Source: Apostichopus japonicus
Lineage: Eukaryota > Echinodermata > Holothuroidea > Aspidochirotida > Stichopodidae
Reading direction: 5' to 3'
Length of the DNA: 64,000 nt
Assembly (NCBI RefSeq): GCF_037975245.1
Contig: NC_092577.1
Coordinates: forward strand, 15,886,013 to 15,950,012
In this document: positions 34,078-47,332 of the stretch, in pieces
Layout: every line of letters begins with the position of its first letter
Position numbering within the stretch: position 1 is the stretch's first letter
Translations under genes and position numbers: made by a program
Notes under the pieces: generated by a model
The model's input: only the letters and a program-made list of their open reading frames with translations
Databases searched by the model: none
What the model was told of the DNA's origin: nothing

Positions 34078-36800
34078 CCCATTCACCATTTAATAATTAA
34101 GTCTTTTAGTTGGCAGTCTCATGGAATAAAACTGATGACAGAAATAATGTTAAAATCGCATTTATTGACTACTTACTAATAGACTCAGTTTGTAACATGT
34201 GACACCTGAACATACTTTCGCAGAGTTTATGGGAAAAACAAAACATATAGAAATTTAAGGCACAAGCTTGAGATGGCTCATGGTGAATACTGTTGTTTAT
34301 AACAATTAGTTTACACACTTATGAAAGAATGAATGGAAGGAATAAAAATGCATAGAAATTAAAGTTGAACACTGGCACTTTTCAATGTTCTAATGCACAT
34401 GTATGGCACTTGATGTCTAACGGTAAATAAAGTTAAATAAAATATGTAACATGGAAAATATAGGAATGCATACACTTAATGTGAATATTTCTTGTATGCA
34501 CCTGAAGGTGAAATGAAGGTTTCTATAAAAAGGATTAATGGAAAAGAAGTGAAATTCCAAACTATATAGTTATAGCTCTCATCTGAAAGAATAATACTGT
34601 CAGGGAAAATAAAAATGAAAAGAAGGAATGGAAGGAATAAAAATGCATAGAAATTTCAGTTGAACACTGGCACTTAGATAGATTGTAGTTGGCTTTCGTG
34701 GAGTGCAGACGTGTTTCGCTCTCCATCTGATAACAGCTATTTCTTCACTGTACACACAGAAAAGAATGTGGGTAAATAAACCCAAATAAGTGAGTACATC
34801 TTGTCTTCCAAACTACACAAATAAAATGGGTAAGATTAGTGTTCATGAGTACTTTTACTATATGCAGTGTTTACACTTAAACACAGGTAACATCGGTATT
34901 TTAAGGTGTTGATGAGTACCTTTAACTGTGTATTGTTTACATTGAAACAAGTGTTTAGAATCACTCGTCCACAGTTCCAGCGATTTTCTGTCTCCCAAAC
35001 GAAACAACATGTTTATATTTAGGAACCAAGAGTACTTCTTTTAGATAATAAGTTTATTCCTACTCTATCCTTATGAGTATTTCTACGATAAATGCAATAA
35101 CCAAACAGTAAAAGGAGCATTTCTGTTTCCATTTGTTTATTTTCTCAAACTCAAACAATAACTCGACAACTTAGCATGGTTATAGTGTATAGACCAGGAA
35201 AATGTCCTTAAACAGAAAATAAATAACATTTTATGGATTTTCCAAAAATGTAGATGGGTCGTGAATTTCTTTCCACACTTAAAATACTTTTTGATAAATA
35301 TAACGAAACTCTTCTATTGCAGACCTTTTTGGGACTTATAGGGTGGTTAACTTGCCTCCCCCTTTCTGAGGACCCTTGAGCTATGTTTTAAAACATTACT
35401 TTATCACTGGTAGAATTTAAAATGTATATATTGATATGCTGATATGACATAATATTTAAAAAAATACTAGTGGTACAAAAATCTGAATGGGTCATAGAAC
35501 CAAAGATTCTAATAATAGCCCCCATTTTAACTATACCTCAAACCATGTTTTCTAGCTCCATGATAAAACACCATAAATCCAGCCCATTCTGGATCAGCTC
35601 CTGCTTTGATAGAATTCTGAAATATGCCATACTGTTAACAAGCAACGACTCAGCTGTAATATCACACTTTCCTGATGTTTAATCTTTTTTATCTCATCCA
35701 ATACCTCTCTTTTCCTTTTAACTACCTGGCATTGTCTTATGAAATCAAAGTAGATATGAATTATTTGAAATGGAATGAAGCATCATGCGTTTGAATGCAT
35801 AACTCGGAAAAGTTGTGCATGCATGGATCATAACATGTTTCAGTCCTCTATTAACAGGAAAAGTCTTTAGAACATGTACTTAAAATCCTGCAACTAAAAA
35901 CAACAATAAAAAATTGAAAAAGAAAGATCCCTGAAAATATAAATCTAGCTTATTGAAAATGTTGAGTCAAACAACTTTTTGCATTTCATGTCAGCCTCTC
36001 TCATGAACCTTAGTTGGAATGGTACAACTTACACAAGGATCTGTGATAATGAACTTAGAACGAACCAGTACAAAAGATTAAAGTATACCACAGAAACAAT
36101 GATTGAAAATACATCTATAACAATATCGTCATACAAACGCCTTTGTTGGATAGTATTCATTTCTACTGTCTTTTCATCACCAAGCTTTCTAATAAACGTC
36201 TAAGATACCTGTAAGGCTATTCTACCTGCACATATGAGAACCTGGAAATGATTATAATACCAGAATCCATTAAGAATATCCTTTCTATCACTTACAGTTC
36301 TAGAGATATTTTAGAGGATAGAAAAAGCTGAGATTATGAATCTATTTTCAAGAAACATTCTGGACTTGTGTTCATGTTATCTGGAAAGACTATACTGTAG
36401 TTTAGAAGGTAGGTTAAGTATGTTGTCCTGTTCAGAAGATGAAAATTGATGCAAAAATAACTTATAATTATTATATGTCCAGAAGCATATCACATCACAG
36501 AGACAGCATATGGAAAAATTCTTCATTCAATTTGAAAGAAATTTATACTATTTCCATAAATTTGTGACTTTTTAAATTCAACCCCCTTTCATTGAAATTT
36601 ATGAAACATTTGTAAATCTACATTTTCTGAGATTGTCATTTTTGCAGTAAAGCACATCAGATTATGCACTTTTCATCAAGGTTCTATAACTCTTTATGAA
36701 AATTTCCTCTATTTTGAAGACATTTCTAATAATATGAAAATGAAGAGAGCTGACACAGTCCAAAAAGTGATTTCCAAAAATGTACCTCATAATTAAAAGG
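34078..36800. other. Intergenic with a short duplication
   Basis: ggaatggaaggaataaaaat followed by gcatagaaatt and gaacactggcactt occurs near 34,332 and 34,622, a duplication about 290 bp apart. No exon or RNA gene is recognised elsewhere. Confidence 0.5.
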
Positions 36801-36819
36801 AAGTAAGATGTGAACTACC

Positions 36820-37160
36820 CTACAGTACTTAACAACACAAATTTCTCACAATTTTTTGTCCGTTTAATGTCCATGATGACATTCTACAGAATGTCAGATA
36901 TAACATGTCCTTGTACCTGTGGTAATATCTGAAGTTAAATAAAAGTATGTTGCAACAAGAGCCCCCTGTAAGTCATCAGAGGTTTTATAACTTTTCCTAA
37001 AACTAATTACTTATAATTAAATGAACAAAAAGGTAAGTGTGAACTTTCAACTACCGTATTACAGCACTTTAAACTTTTGCAGGTCTGTTGACAATTTTCT
37101 TAGGATTTTGTGTCCCTGTTTCGCAAAATATCTTTAGTTTATACATGACACAAAGTTGCC
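36820..37160. repeat. Decayed copies of the SAMD3-like terminal exon
   Basis: Blocks near 36,855-36,975 and 37,090-37,150 repeat words of the exon at 37,280-37,489 (for example gttgcaacaagagcc, tttaatgtccatgatgac and ggattttgt.tccctgttt) but no longer translate. They look like tandem duplicates of the gene's 3' end. Confidence 0.55.
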
Positions 37161-37279
37161 ACTGAAAGTCATCAGTAGTTGTATAACTTCATTCAACAAT
37201 AAAGGAACTATAACTTTTCTTGAAACTAACATCAACGTGAACAAAAGAGTAAGTAAGGTGTGCAGTTTCAGATTCCAGA

Positions 37280-38506
37280 TTAAGGCACCTTAAAGATTTT
37301 GAGGGCTGTTGAAAATTTTCGTGGGATTTTGATTCCCTGTTCAATGTCCAAGATGACTATTTGCAGAAAGTCTAACAAAGATCCAGAGGTAGTGTACCTA
37401 ATGTCAAATGCAAAGTATGATGCAACAAGAGCCAGCAGAGCGTCTGCATGATTGTCAGAACTGGAAATGTTACATCCTTCACAGATTATCTTGAAGCTTG
37501 TACAGGTCACAAAGTTGCCACTGTAAGTCATCAATGGTTTAATAACTTTCCTGTGGTCATGTAAATTAAACAGCATGAGACATAGTTAGAGTCAGAGATT
37601 AGGTGTGTACAAGCTTTTTTATAGCACATACAAGAAAAGCCATACCTTCATCTTAATGTATATAAATAAAATTAGGCACTTATGTACCATGTTTACATAA
37701 GCTAGTAACTTCAATACACCCACACGTGAAACAAAACGACAACCTGTTGTTGAAATAGAAAATCCAAATTTACCCTAAAGGCCAAAGAGTTGATACCACT
37801 GACGTTTGTAAAATCAATCACACCCAAACCGAATTAACACTTGATGTATGTGAAGTGCACAGATTACAAAATAGAAGTAGAATCATTTTGGTACGCTGAT
37901 CAACCAGCCAAGGAACTGCACCACCATAAAATTGTCACCTCATGTTGCCAAGACATGCAAACACTGCCACTGAAAAAGAAATTAGTGGTAACCCCTAAGT
38001 AGCTTATGAAAAACATTTGCTGTGATCTTTTAAAGGCTAAAACGATTGTGCCAAGCAATCCTGGACAAAAGTAGTTGGCACACTTTTCCCTTCCACCCTC
38101 GTTAAATGTTGGAAGTCGTCTGAACATTATTGAAAAAAATTTCAGCTCCAACATTGAAGCGGGTGGAGGGGGAAATGTGCCAACAGTTATGTCCAGGATT
38201 GTCTGAGAAAATTGCATAAACGCTACCAGACCCTATATTGCAAACAAAAATGATAACAAAAATTATGTTCTCTTTAATAGAATTGACATGATAGTGGACT
38301 TAAAATTAAAAGACTTAACAGGAGAACCAGCAGATGTACAGGTTGACAGTTCTCATTCATCAAGGAGGACATGCGATTGTCAAAGTCAAGTTTGAAAATC
38401 CCCAGGTTTCATATCCCGCTTACAATCTACATCCTCTGCGATGTCCATTCTGTCAATCATGTCATTTAAAGTAAATAAATAAATGTATATGTAAATATAT
38501 ATGTAA

Positions 38507-38538
<32 letters not shown>

Positions 38539-40995
38539 GTAAATATATATATATATATATTGTGAGTATCATACATCTAAAAGATATATGATTTTATCAT
38601 TTCTCAGAAGGTGACTTACCAAGGTTGCCTCATCTTCCATCAGCAACTTTCTGTTTGATGAAAACACTGATGGCAACAGCCACGCTGCTGTAGCAATCTT
38701 GATGTCTAAATCAAAAAGCAAATAACATTACAGTTACTCATTTTTATCTCCATATTTCATCCTTTAGACTACTTAAGCTTAAGCTTAAGAAAAATCAATG
38801 CTGGCATTTTAATTTCCAAGTCATTGAGAGGAATGCACAATAGGAAAAGAAGATTGGTACCATTCATACCAGCACTATCCACCTCTCCCTACTACTCCAT
38901 AATTAGAACTCCAGTTTGGTCTTTTGACTTCCTACATGTAAAAAGAAAACTGTCTAGTGAGACTTCTCAGGCCTTTAGTATGGCCCAAGGCTCTTTCATG
39001 AATTTAAGATATTTAATTATGATTTTCATTTTATTCTCTCCTTTAAACTTTAGAACCATATTAAAACGTTGATAAAGAAGATATTATCATTAAGATATTC
39101 ACCATCTTTTGTTTCATCTTGATCCGCAGCTTCCAGTAATGTAACACCCTCATTTAAAAAGTCCTGATCTTCTTCATTTAACTTGTAATATAGAAGTGCT
39201 GGGTAGTATCGCATGAGCCCTTCTTTCATGGCTGTCTTAAGTCCCCCCCCCCCCTCTGCCTGTCACTCTTCCCAGCTCATTACAAACCTGGCGAAGAAAA
39301 CAAAAACAAAATGGTCACATTTTTCCAGCCATGAAACAATTATCTGTTTATATAGTTGTGTAAAAGAATAGGAAAGTTTGGTGGCTATAATAGTTGCTTT
39401 ACAGTAGAAAGTTCTATAATGATGACAAAAAAGGAAATCATTCCAGATGAAAATAGAACAATTAGAAATACAAATACATAATGGACAACTGTAGCACATG
39501 ACAACAGTTGAATAGGGATAATTTACAGTTTGAATTAATGGTTACAGGCTGAGGAATTTCTCACATGGATTGAGCGGAAATAGTGTGGGAAAATTTGTGA
39601 CTGAGAGGACCTCCTCATTGCTATTGTCTATTGTTAGCATACCTTACAGGCAGTACCTTACATACTGTACAGTAAGTTCACCTATTTACAACATTTTAAT
39701 CAAATGCAGGAAATGGTGGTGACACATTGTATTTTGCAGTCTTTGTACCTTGTGATGAAAATCAGCCAAACTTCTGCGAAAATAACCGCCAAAAAATTCG
39801 ACCAAATTTTATAAAATTTCAAATGATGATAAGCCAATATGGCATATCTGCAGGAAACTCACCTCTTGAAAGTTGAACAAATATGGATATTCATCTCTAA
39901 TCATGTGAACAGATGGTCCATCTTTTATGAAGTTCCTCCTGATTGAAAATGTTAGCTCCATCGGTTTTGGAACTTTTTCCATATTGGGCTTTCTTTTCAT
40001 CTTCTCATCTTTCATCCATCTGTGAGAGATTGTTACAAATGAACAAACAGAATATCACACTTCTAAGATCACTATACAAATACTACTACTACTTATGTGA
40101 GATTTTCTGTAGTATCAACCCAGACCAAATTTAGCAATGAAACATCACTACCACTTTTTTTGTGGTACGGGAAAAAAAACATTAAAAATGAAAGATTTCC
40201 TGACAAGATTTTCCAAATAATCGGCTGGAAAATATATAGTTCATGTGACCAAGTCTATGGAGCATAAAATATCATCTTTTTTCCCTCATTATTAACAATC
40301 ATTCAGGCTCATTATCTGATATTTGTTGCTAATTTTAATATGTTTGGACCACTTTAAAAAATTTTGGGGGGGAGACCATATGGCCCCATATTACTATGCC
40401 ACTGTGTACAAATGTTTATTTCTTCATGTATTAGATAAACATTATTTGAAAAAATTTGTTGACTACCCATCCCAGCCCAGTATCTGACTTACCCACAAAT
40501 GTTAGGCTCAATTCAACTCAATAAAAGGAAAACAAACTTTGGCAAGAACAATGTCTCAGGGCAAATTCCAGTTGTGTGCCAAACATTATTTACAACCAGT
40601 GCTTAATGGCACTGGGGGGGGGGGGTAAACAACCTCTGATATGACATACACAAGGGAGGCACTTCAAGGGGTTAAAACGAGTTGTTCTGAATTGACCAAC
40701 CTTGCCTATATTAAGCCTGCACTTTCAGGCAGGGGGATTTTTGCCAACTTTTCAAAGCTACGTTAAAGTCATGCAGTGAATACAAGAAATTCAAATTCAT
40801 CAAAATAATCACATGATTACTTTTTATGTGTTTACCTTTGGTGTTCCGCTAGGGTTTTCTTGGTTTCACCAGCAGGTATACTGAGAGCATCTTTAGTTGT
40901 TATCTGCCTTTTCCTTGAGTAATCTCCACCTTTGGCTTCTTCTGGCTCCAAATGCTTCCGTTCAATTTATCTGATAAACGATGCCGCCACGCCAT
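37280..40995 (-). CDS. SAMD3-like gene, 3' exons
   Basis: Five exons with matching phases: 40,836-40,995, 39,863-40,019, 39,103-39,235 (acceptor weak, beside a run of C), 38,620-38,705 and 37,280-37,489. They encode WRHRLSDK, then KHLEPEEAKGGDYSRKRQ, ELTFSIRRNFIKDGPSV, DEYPYLFNFQE, MRYYPALLYYKL, DIKIATAAWLLPSVF and DALLALVASYFAFDIRY. These are hallmarks of proteins annotated in fish and invertebrates as sterile alpha motif domain-containing 3-like. Exon 40,836-40,995 carries a one-base loss near 40,968 (AAATT). The molecular role is not known; the family is multi-copy and often transposon-associated. Confidence 0.7.
38059..38203. repeat. Foldback MITE, about 43-bp arms
   Basis: caatcctggacaaaa...ggcacac...ttccaccc at 38,059 is mirrored by gggtgga...gtgccaac...gtccaggattg ending at 38,203. 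The short spacer gives a near-complete hairpin. It lies in the last intron of the SAMD3-like gene. Confidence 0.7.
38480..38562. repeat. AT microsatellite
   Basis: An (AT)n run with atgtaaat interruptions, within the same intron. Confidence 0.9.
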
Positions 40996-42245
40996 CTATG
41001 TAAGCAATAAAGATAATATAAGGATTTTATGAGCAGCATACTGTCTAACTGAAATACTAATTTTGAAAATTAATTTACAGGACTTTTTGAAGTGTTGTGT
41101 CCTCTTTAAGCATGATCCTTGACTTAAGCTGGCAGTTTCCATCTGGATATTGATTAGTATAAATGATGAAATAAAAATGGAGATCAAATCATGTACTTAT
41201 TATTATCATGTGAACCTCATTATTGATGATCATCAAATGGAAACATTGTTTATCATGTTTCAACAAATGAGTTGAAATAGAAGAACACCCTTTACATGTT
41301 ACACACTTCTGTAATTAGCATGGAACAATTTGTTTTCTGAATATTGATAAGCAATTCTTGAAAATATCTCAAATTGATTTGCATTTCATTAATGCAAGTT
41401 TACAATACCATCTCTGAAAAAATGATTGGCAAGATACTTATTTTCACTCATTATTTGTAGCTAATTGCTATGCTAATCTGAACAAATTGCCCACCCCCCC
41501 AGTCATTAAAGGTATAAAGACAGATAGGAGCAACCTATGCTAAAAAGATAACAAATGTGAAGAAAATCCTGAAAAACAAAAGAAAAATCATCAAATTGGT
41601 TAAAAATTGGCCATTATAGAGCTTTTCAAAGATTTTGCATAAAATTGGCATAAATTATGCAATTTTTTTATGTCAAAACAGGACAAGAGGTTATATTCTT
41701 ATTGTGACCCTTTGTTTATGAACCACTTCTAATCTTCCTGATATACCCGATATGGTTCTTCTCCGGGGAATGTGCCCACTGGCATACCGGTAACCAATTT
41801 GAAACTTGAGAAGACATTTCGAGCAATTTTTAGGTTAAAGGATACATTATAAGGGATTACAAAGGTTTATCTAATATCTTCTTGTTTGCGTGTCACATTT
41901 TTGGAATACATTAAAAAAATGTGAAACTTTCATCGCTCATATCTTGAAAACTACACATGCTATTTTAAAAATTCAAAGACTGTCAAACTCAGAAGTTGTT
42001 ATTCTATTCACTTGTAATTTCATCCCTATCTGTCCATATACCTTTAAAGTCCCTCAAATAATTTAATGCAGCACTTAATAACTTAAATAAAAGTTGACAG
42101 CTTAAAGATCACCCACTCTTGGCTTTGTAACCTAATTATATACACCATGATGAAAAGCAAATTTTATATGTAGTTTTTTATATTATACCTTAACAGCTTG
42201 GTTTAAAACTTTGAGGGAGTGCAATACAAGTGAGAAATAACCTAC

Positions 42246-43770
42246 CCAGTTGTCACCAATAACGGAGGTCTCTGCTAACATCGGATACTTGCTCACAAGT
42301 AGTTTAGGAACTTCTTCATACTGTTTGGAACTTGGGTAGCTGAAATACAAACATCATGATATTGTAACAATGTATTCATGTATAAGGTTAGTGGACGGGG
42401 ACAGTTTTATGCACATTTGGCAACAAGAGTCTACACTATCATTTTCTTGAGTGGATACAAAATTTGGGATTCCAGCAAATAATACAGTTAACGTAATATT
42501 TTGTTATATGCTTTATTTGAACAGAGTTAACTTGAATGGGTGATTCTTCCACTTAAACTGTTTTGCTTACAAAACATATCTAAATAAAAGGGAATATAAC
42601 TGTTGTACAGTTACTAAAGTCAAGAATAGCCACATATGGCCCAAAATAAAAAACAAATTAAAACTTAGCTCAATCAAAAACTTCCATAACTGACAGCATC
42701 ATATTCTGGGCAATTTTAGATGATTTACCAATAATGAAACAATTGGTGAAGAGCTTTAGGAGTATTTGGTGAAATGACAATGGAAATTAATATAAAAAGT
42801 GTTTATGAGAACTCTCATGCAAGGCACATACAAACTGATGAGATGGGAATTAGGGACTTCCGGGCCAGATAGTTTGATATGGCAAGAGTACAAATGCCTT
42901 GATTAGTGATAAGGTTCAGTTCAGAGGTTCTAAGATATATAGGAAATACAAAGCTAAGACTCATTTACATGGAATACTTCAGTCCTTTATGTAAAAGGTA
43001 CAGAATTTCAATATCAGCAATTTAGATAATTGAGCTACATATTTGAACTGAATCATGTCCATAGTGTGGATTACCTAGCCATAAAATCAAATACATTTTC
43101 ACATTTTAAAAAGTCAGCATTCTATTTCTATGAAACTTATCTGTTGGGGACCATACATGTACTGTGTATGTACACAGGAGCAAAATTTTTAAAACTGAGT
43201 GAAGAATATCTGTAAGGACTCTTGTGAACAAAAATGACGTCATCTCCTTAACTGGTTACTACAAAAACATAATCTGAGACCATTATTAAACATGTCTGTC
43301 AGCAATACAAAATGCTAGAAGCTTGGCTTGTCATCCACTGAGTAGGACTTGCATCTTACAATTCCTTCATCCCTGGTCCTTGCTGCCCTTGGGCCTGCTC
43401 TTTGTCAGATAGCAAAGATCGTCTTTGGCAGGTTGGTGAACTATTCTTATTTTGCTGAATTATCTCACAGCAATTGAAATAAAAACATTTTTGGAAGGAT
43501 TTTTGCTGACCTTGTACCCAAATGGTACACCTTGTTATAACAGATATAAACAGAAAGAGAAGAGGGGAGAAGTAAAGCCAGGTAACAATTGATTTTACGA
43601 AATAATTTACTCACAGCACATACTGCAGCATGTTGTCGTATAGTATTTGTGTTATTTGTCTTTTCATTTTGCTTGTAGGCTGGGTTGTATTCATTTTCTC
43701 CTTGAGATAGGCAGGAAACTGGGATAAATCAAATTTTCTGGGCCATGGTTGAAACTTTGTGGTCTGCCTT
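42246..43770 (-). CDS. SAMD3-like gene, middle exons
   Basis: Exon 43,615-43,770 (acceptor ttttgacag, donor GTGAGT) encodes TKFQPWPRKFDLSQFPAYLK and an amphipathic stretch ending LYDNMLQYVL. Exon 42,246-42,339 (acceptor tatttcag, donor GTAGGT) encodes YPSSKQYEEVPKLLVSKYP and ends in Trp. The phases join exactly to each other and to the N-terminal exon at 55,930 (CA|A). Both are undamaged. Confidence 0.8.
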
Positions 43771-45069
43771 CTGTCAAAAGAAAAGAGCAATGACCTATTT
43801 AATGTAATATATCCTACTGTTCAGGGTTTGACAATTCCTGACGTCAAGGTCGTCATGACCACCACACTGGCAAACTTGGTGACCAAAATTTATAGAAAGA
43901 GTAATATAGACCGTATGCATTATAAAAATTTGTTAACCACATTGTGGAATTTGGCAACCAAATATTTAAAGGAAGTGTCAATGCTTGCTACTGTTTAATG
44001 CTTCTTAAGAGTTACAGGTATCATGGACAGGTAGGGATTTATCATTCAGTTTAAAGAGCACAAAATTAGCACACTGGTCTTTAAATGGTCAAAATAGCTG
44101 CTTTAGTTTTTTGTAGTTATAATCATTTAATTATTGAAAACAAAGTCATCCCACAAGGATATGATGATGTATCAGTTTCAGTTTTGAACATTTTATTTCA
44201 GCCAAAGTAATTTAAATATACATACAAAAATGTATCCAAAAATGAACATACAAAACTGTATCCAAAAATCAAATACGAAAAGTTAATATATAGGCTGAGG
44301 AGATTTCGCTGAAACTACTTAAGGCTTATAATGCAAAATCACCTTTGAACAAGAACCACACAAAATTCTTTTCAGAAACTACTTTATTTTTCTTTTCTAA
44401 ATTTAAGACACCAAAGATCCAATTTACTGCCACATAATGTTTGAGGGTTATAATAACATTCTTCTTTTGTCATATTGGTCAGGCACACTACTGTAAAACA
44501 TTAATTATTAGAGAAAATAAAACAATAAGTTAACAGGTTCAAATGTCTTGTTGTGATGTCACAAGATATTGTGCAATTAATGCAAATCAGGCACCAAATC
44601 TTTAAAATGCTCTTATTTTGAACCTACTTTCATGGAATTTTTTGTTGTTCTCATGGTTTGCATTATATTTCAAACCATATTAGCTGATGTTGTTGGTACC
44701 TGTCCATGCACCTTTAATCATGGAAATATGCAATTTTTTGGGGTAATTATGTATTATCACATTATCTTGTTCATTAATTGACCAAGTACATCCAAATTTG
44801 CCATGCCTACAGCCCATCATGTTACCCACAGGATAGCCTTATTAAATAAAATATATATTGAAACTACATATTTTCATAATCAATTATGCAAATATGCCTT
44901 TTAATACTCATATATTACACACACTAATCAATGGAAAGTATCTTTTTTCCTGACATCTGTCAGGAAAATGTGCTATAACCCTGCAACCATAAACACGATG
45001 GTTACAGTTTGGGTCCCAAAGTATGCAGGAGAAAAGAAAGAAGTCATGAAATTTCAAGGGTAAAAGCTA
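43771..45069 (-). other. Intron of SAMD3-like gene, left of the big element
   Basis: AT-rich intronic sequence with no recognised exon or repeat. Confidence 0.5.
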
Positions 45070-45130
45070 CAGTACCGCTGACGTATAACTCCGCGTAGAC
45101 GTATACTCTACGTTTATCTACGCGATTATA

Positions 45131-45488
45131 GATATGATATACCTCGTATTATGCTTCCACCCGAAGGTGCTTCAGCAGACTAAGGAAATCCTTAGTCGGA
45201 AATTATTGAGGCTGCAAGTTTTTGTGCGTGGAAGGACACCGGCGAATCTCGCCTTCTCTTTTCGAATAGTGCCCTGAAGTAACGAGGCAGGGGTGTGTAG
45301 TCCTGCTCCCGGGACCGCAATTTAACGTCCCCTCCGAAGGAATTGAGTACCGCTTTCCACGTGTAGCCACCTTCCTACCACGAGAAAGGAGCGGGTGAAA
45401 ATTGGTGTCAGTGTCGACACCGAGGTTTGAACCAGGGACCTCAGGTACTGCAGACGTGCACTCTCCCGTTCTGCCACCTCACCGCTCA
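45131..45488 (-). mobile_element. tRNA-derived SINE nested in the left inverted repeat
   Basis: An 11-bp duplication, acgcgattata, flanks it (45,120-45,130 and 45,489-45,499). On the minus strand the head has an A box (TGGCAGAACGGG) and a B box (GGTTCAAACC), so it is transcribable by RNA polymerase III. A body of about 280 bp and an AT-rich 3' end follow. Confidence 0.85.
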
Positions 45489-45604
45489 ACGCGATTATAC
45501 GAGTTTATACTTTGTTATACGTTTCTGTACGCGACTTTCTACGCGGTGTCTACGCCGTGAGTACGCGGCTTAGGGCTTCGCTTCAGTGCACCTGAATAGG
45601 GATT

Positions 45605-47332
45605 GTACGCGCGTAAAGACGTACAATCTCGTATAATCTGTAAAGGTAGGGTATTCTCAGCCGTTTTATATAGCAGAGCTTCTATGGGTTAGAATAAACT
45701 GTGATGCAGAAAAGAGTCGGTAAACTCAACATCAATGAATGACTCCTAAGCCTTTCCAAAATATTCAGCCACAGAGTAAGCATATACTTTAGCCGTTAAG
45801 AATAAGAGTAACAAAGAAAACAGCGCTACTAGAAGCACAAACGATCGATACAATCAGTGCAGGAAAACTTCAGCAAGGAAACTTTATTAATTACAATGTG
45901 CACCAGTCTGTTACTATTTATACGAGTTCCTCCCGTTGAGCATTAATTTGAATGTAGGTAACGATTAATGAGAACTAGGTAGGCCTTGGCCTATCGTACC
46001 TCTTAGCCTTCATCGCAAGATACGCCGTATACACCTCGCAAGAAAACCACGATAACCGTTTAACGAAAGAAAAACAATATTTTGAACTTGAAAATCTGAC
46101 TTCCCGAAAAATGCAATGATTAGGTTTTGGTTAGGCCTACTAGTCCAAAATATTTTCTGAAGAAAACACCTGACGATTTTTTTTCCACAAATATTGAGGC
46201 TTAGGTATTAGTGCTTCCTCACAATGAACGAGCTCCCCGAATTTCGCTCCGCTTACGTAAAACTTCTATATATATGTAACATGTGGAACGACCCGATTTT
46301 TTACACACATAATTCCCATTGACATTAGTCGCGGAACAAAAATTGGTCATCGACATTCGAACTTGCCCAGGTTCACTTCACCATGGGAACGACACAACAA
46401 ATTGCACGATAATAAATTTTCCCGCCATCTGGACGCCGAGCTGTTCAAGCTAAATCAACAGTGTAAATATCCAGGAAATTTGGGCGGAGAACACAGTGTT
46501 GACAAAACAAGTTTTACCAGTTGAAATTTATGATTGCTTGCCTTTTTAATAAAATGTTATCGTAAACACAAACATAAGCTAGTGTGGATACTTTTCCTAC
46601 TGTATATGTAGCGTTTCTATTTTGCACACCTGGCACGATGCCAAACTAAATATTTCGAAATGCAGTGTATTGCTTTTTCCACAAGGGCCATTGCTGGTTA
46701 GGTTATATTGAAGTACATTGGCCTGGCCATTCAGAAAGTGTTGAAAACTCGTGTAAGGTCAATTAATGTTTTTTTCCGGTCTGAAGGAATCACGGGGTAG
46801 TGAGCCGATAAGGTACATATTTTCGTCTTCTAGTCATCGTACGAGTCATTTATCTTTTAGTTTGGTAGGAGACACGGGAGTTGGGCGGTTGTTCGTGGGG
46901 TGGTTGGAGTACTGACGGTGGACCAGGGGGTCATAGCCAATTGGACGGCGAACAAAATGGGAGTAGTATTATATCTTCCATCCACATTACAGTCATAGGC
47001 AGATAATTCTTTATACTTTCTCTATTGATCAGACGTAGTTTAGTTTGATACCTATGTCAGCAATATTTGGTATTATGAAATGTAATACATTTAAGAACAA
47101 AATTCAAGTAGACATAAAAATGAACGACACAAGTGCGACGTTTCTGAAGTTCTTGTGCAGTATATTTTACAATTCAGGACAAATTTATAAATTGAAAAAC
47201 CAAAATGAAAATTAAATGATTTGAAAAATTAATTCAAAAAAGAATTCATTCAAAATGGGATAACATTATTATATACCAAGTTTTAACAAAACAGTTATGA
47301 ATAATTTGTTCATAAAAAATATAAAAACTCCA
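45605..47332. other. Element interior, no gene recognised
   Basis: No coding exon is seen. A TTTCCCGCC motif near 46,418 could bind E2F-type factors; this is a single-motif guess. Confidence 0.4.
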
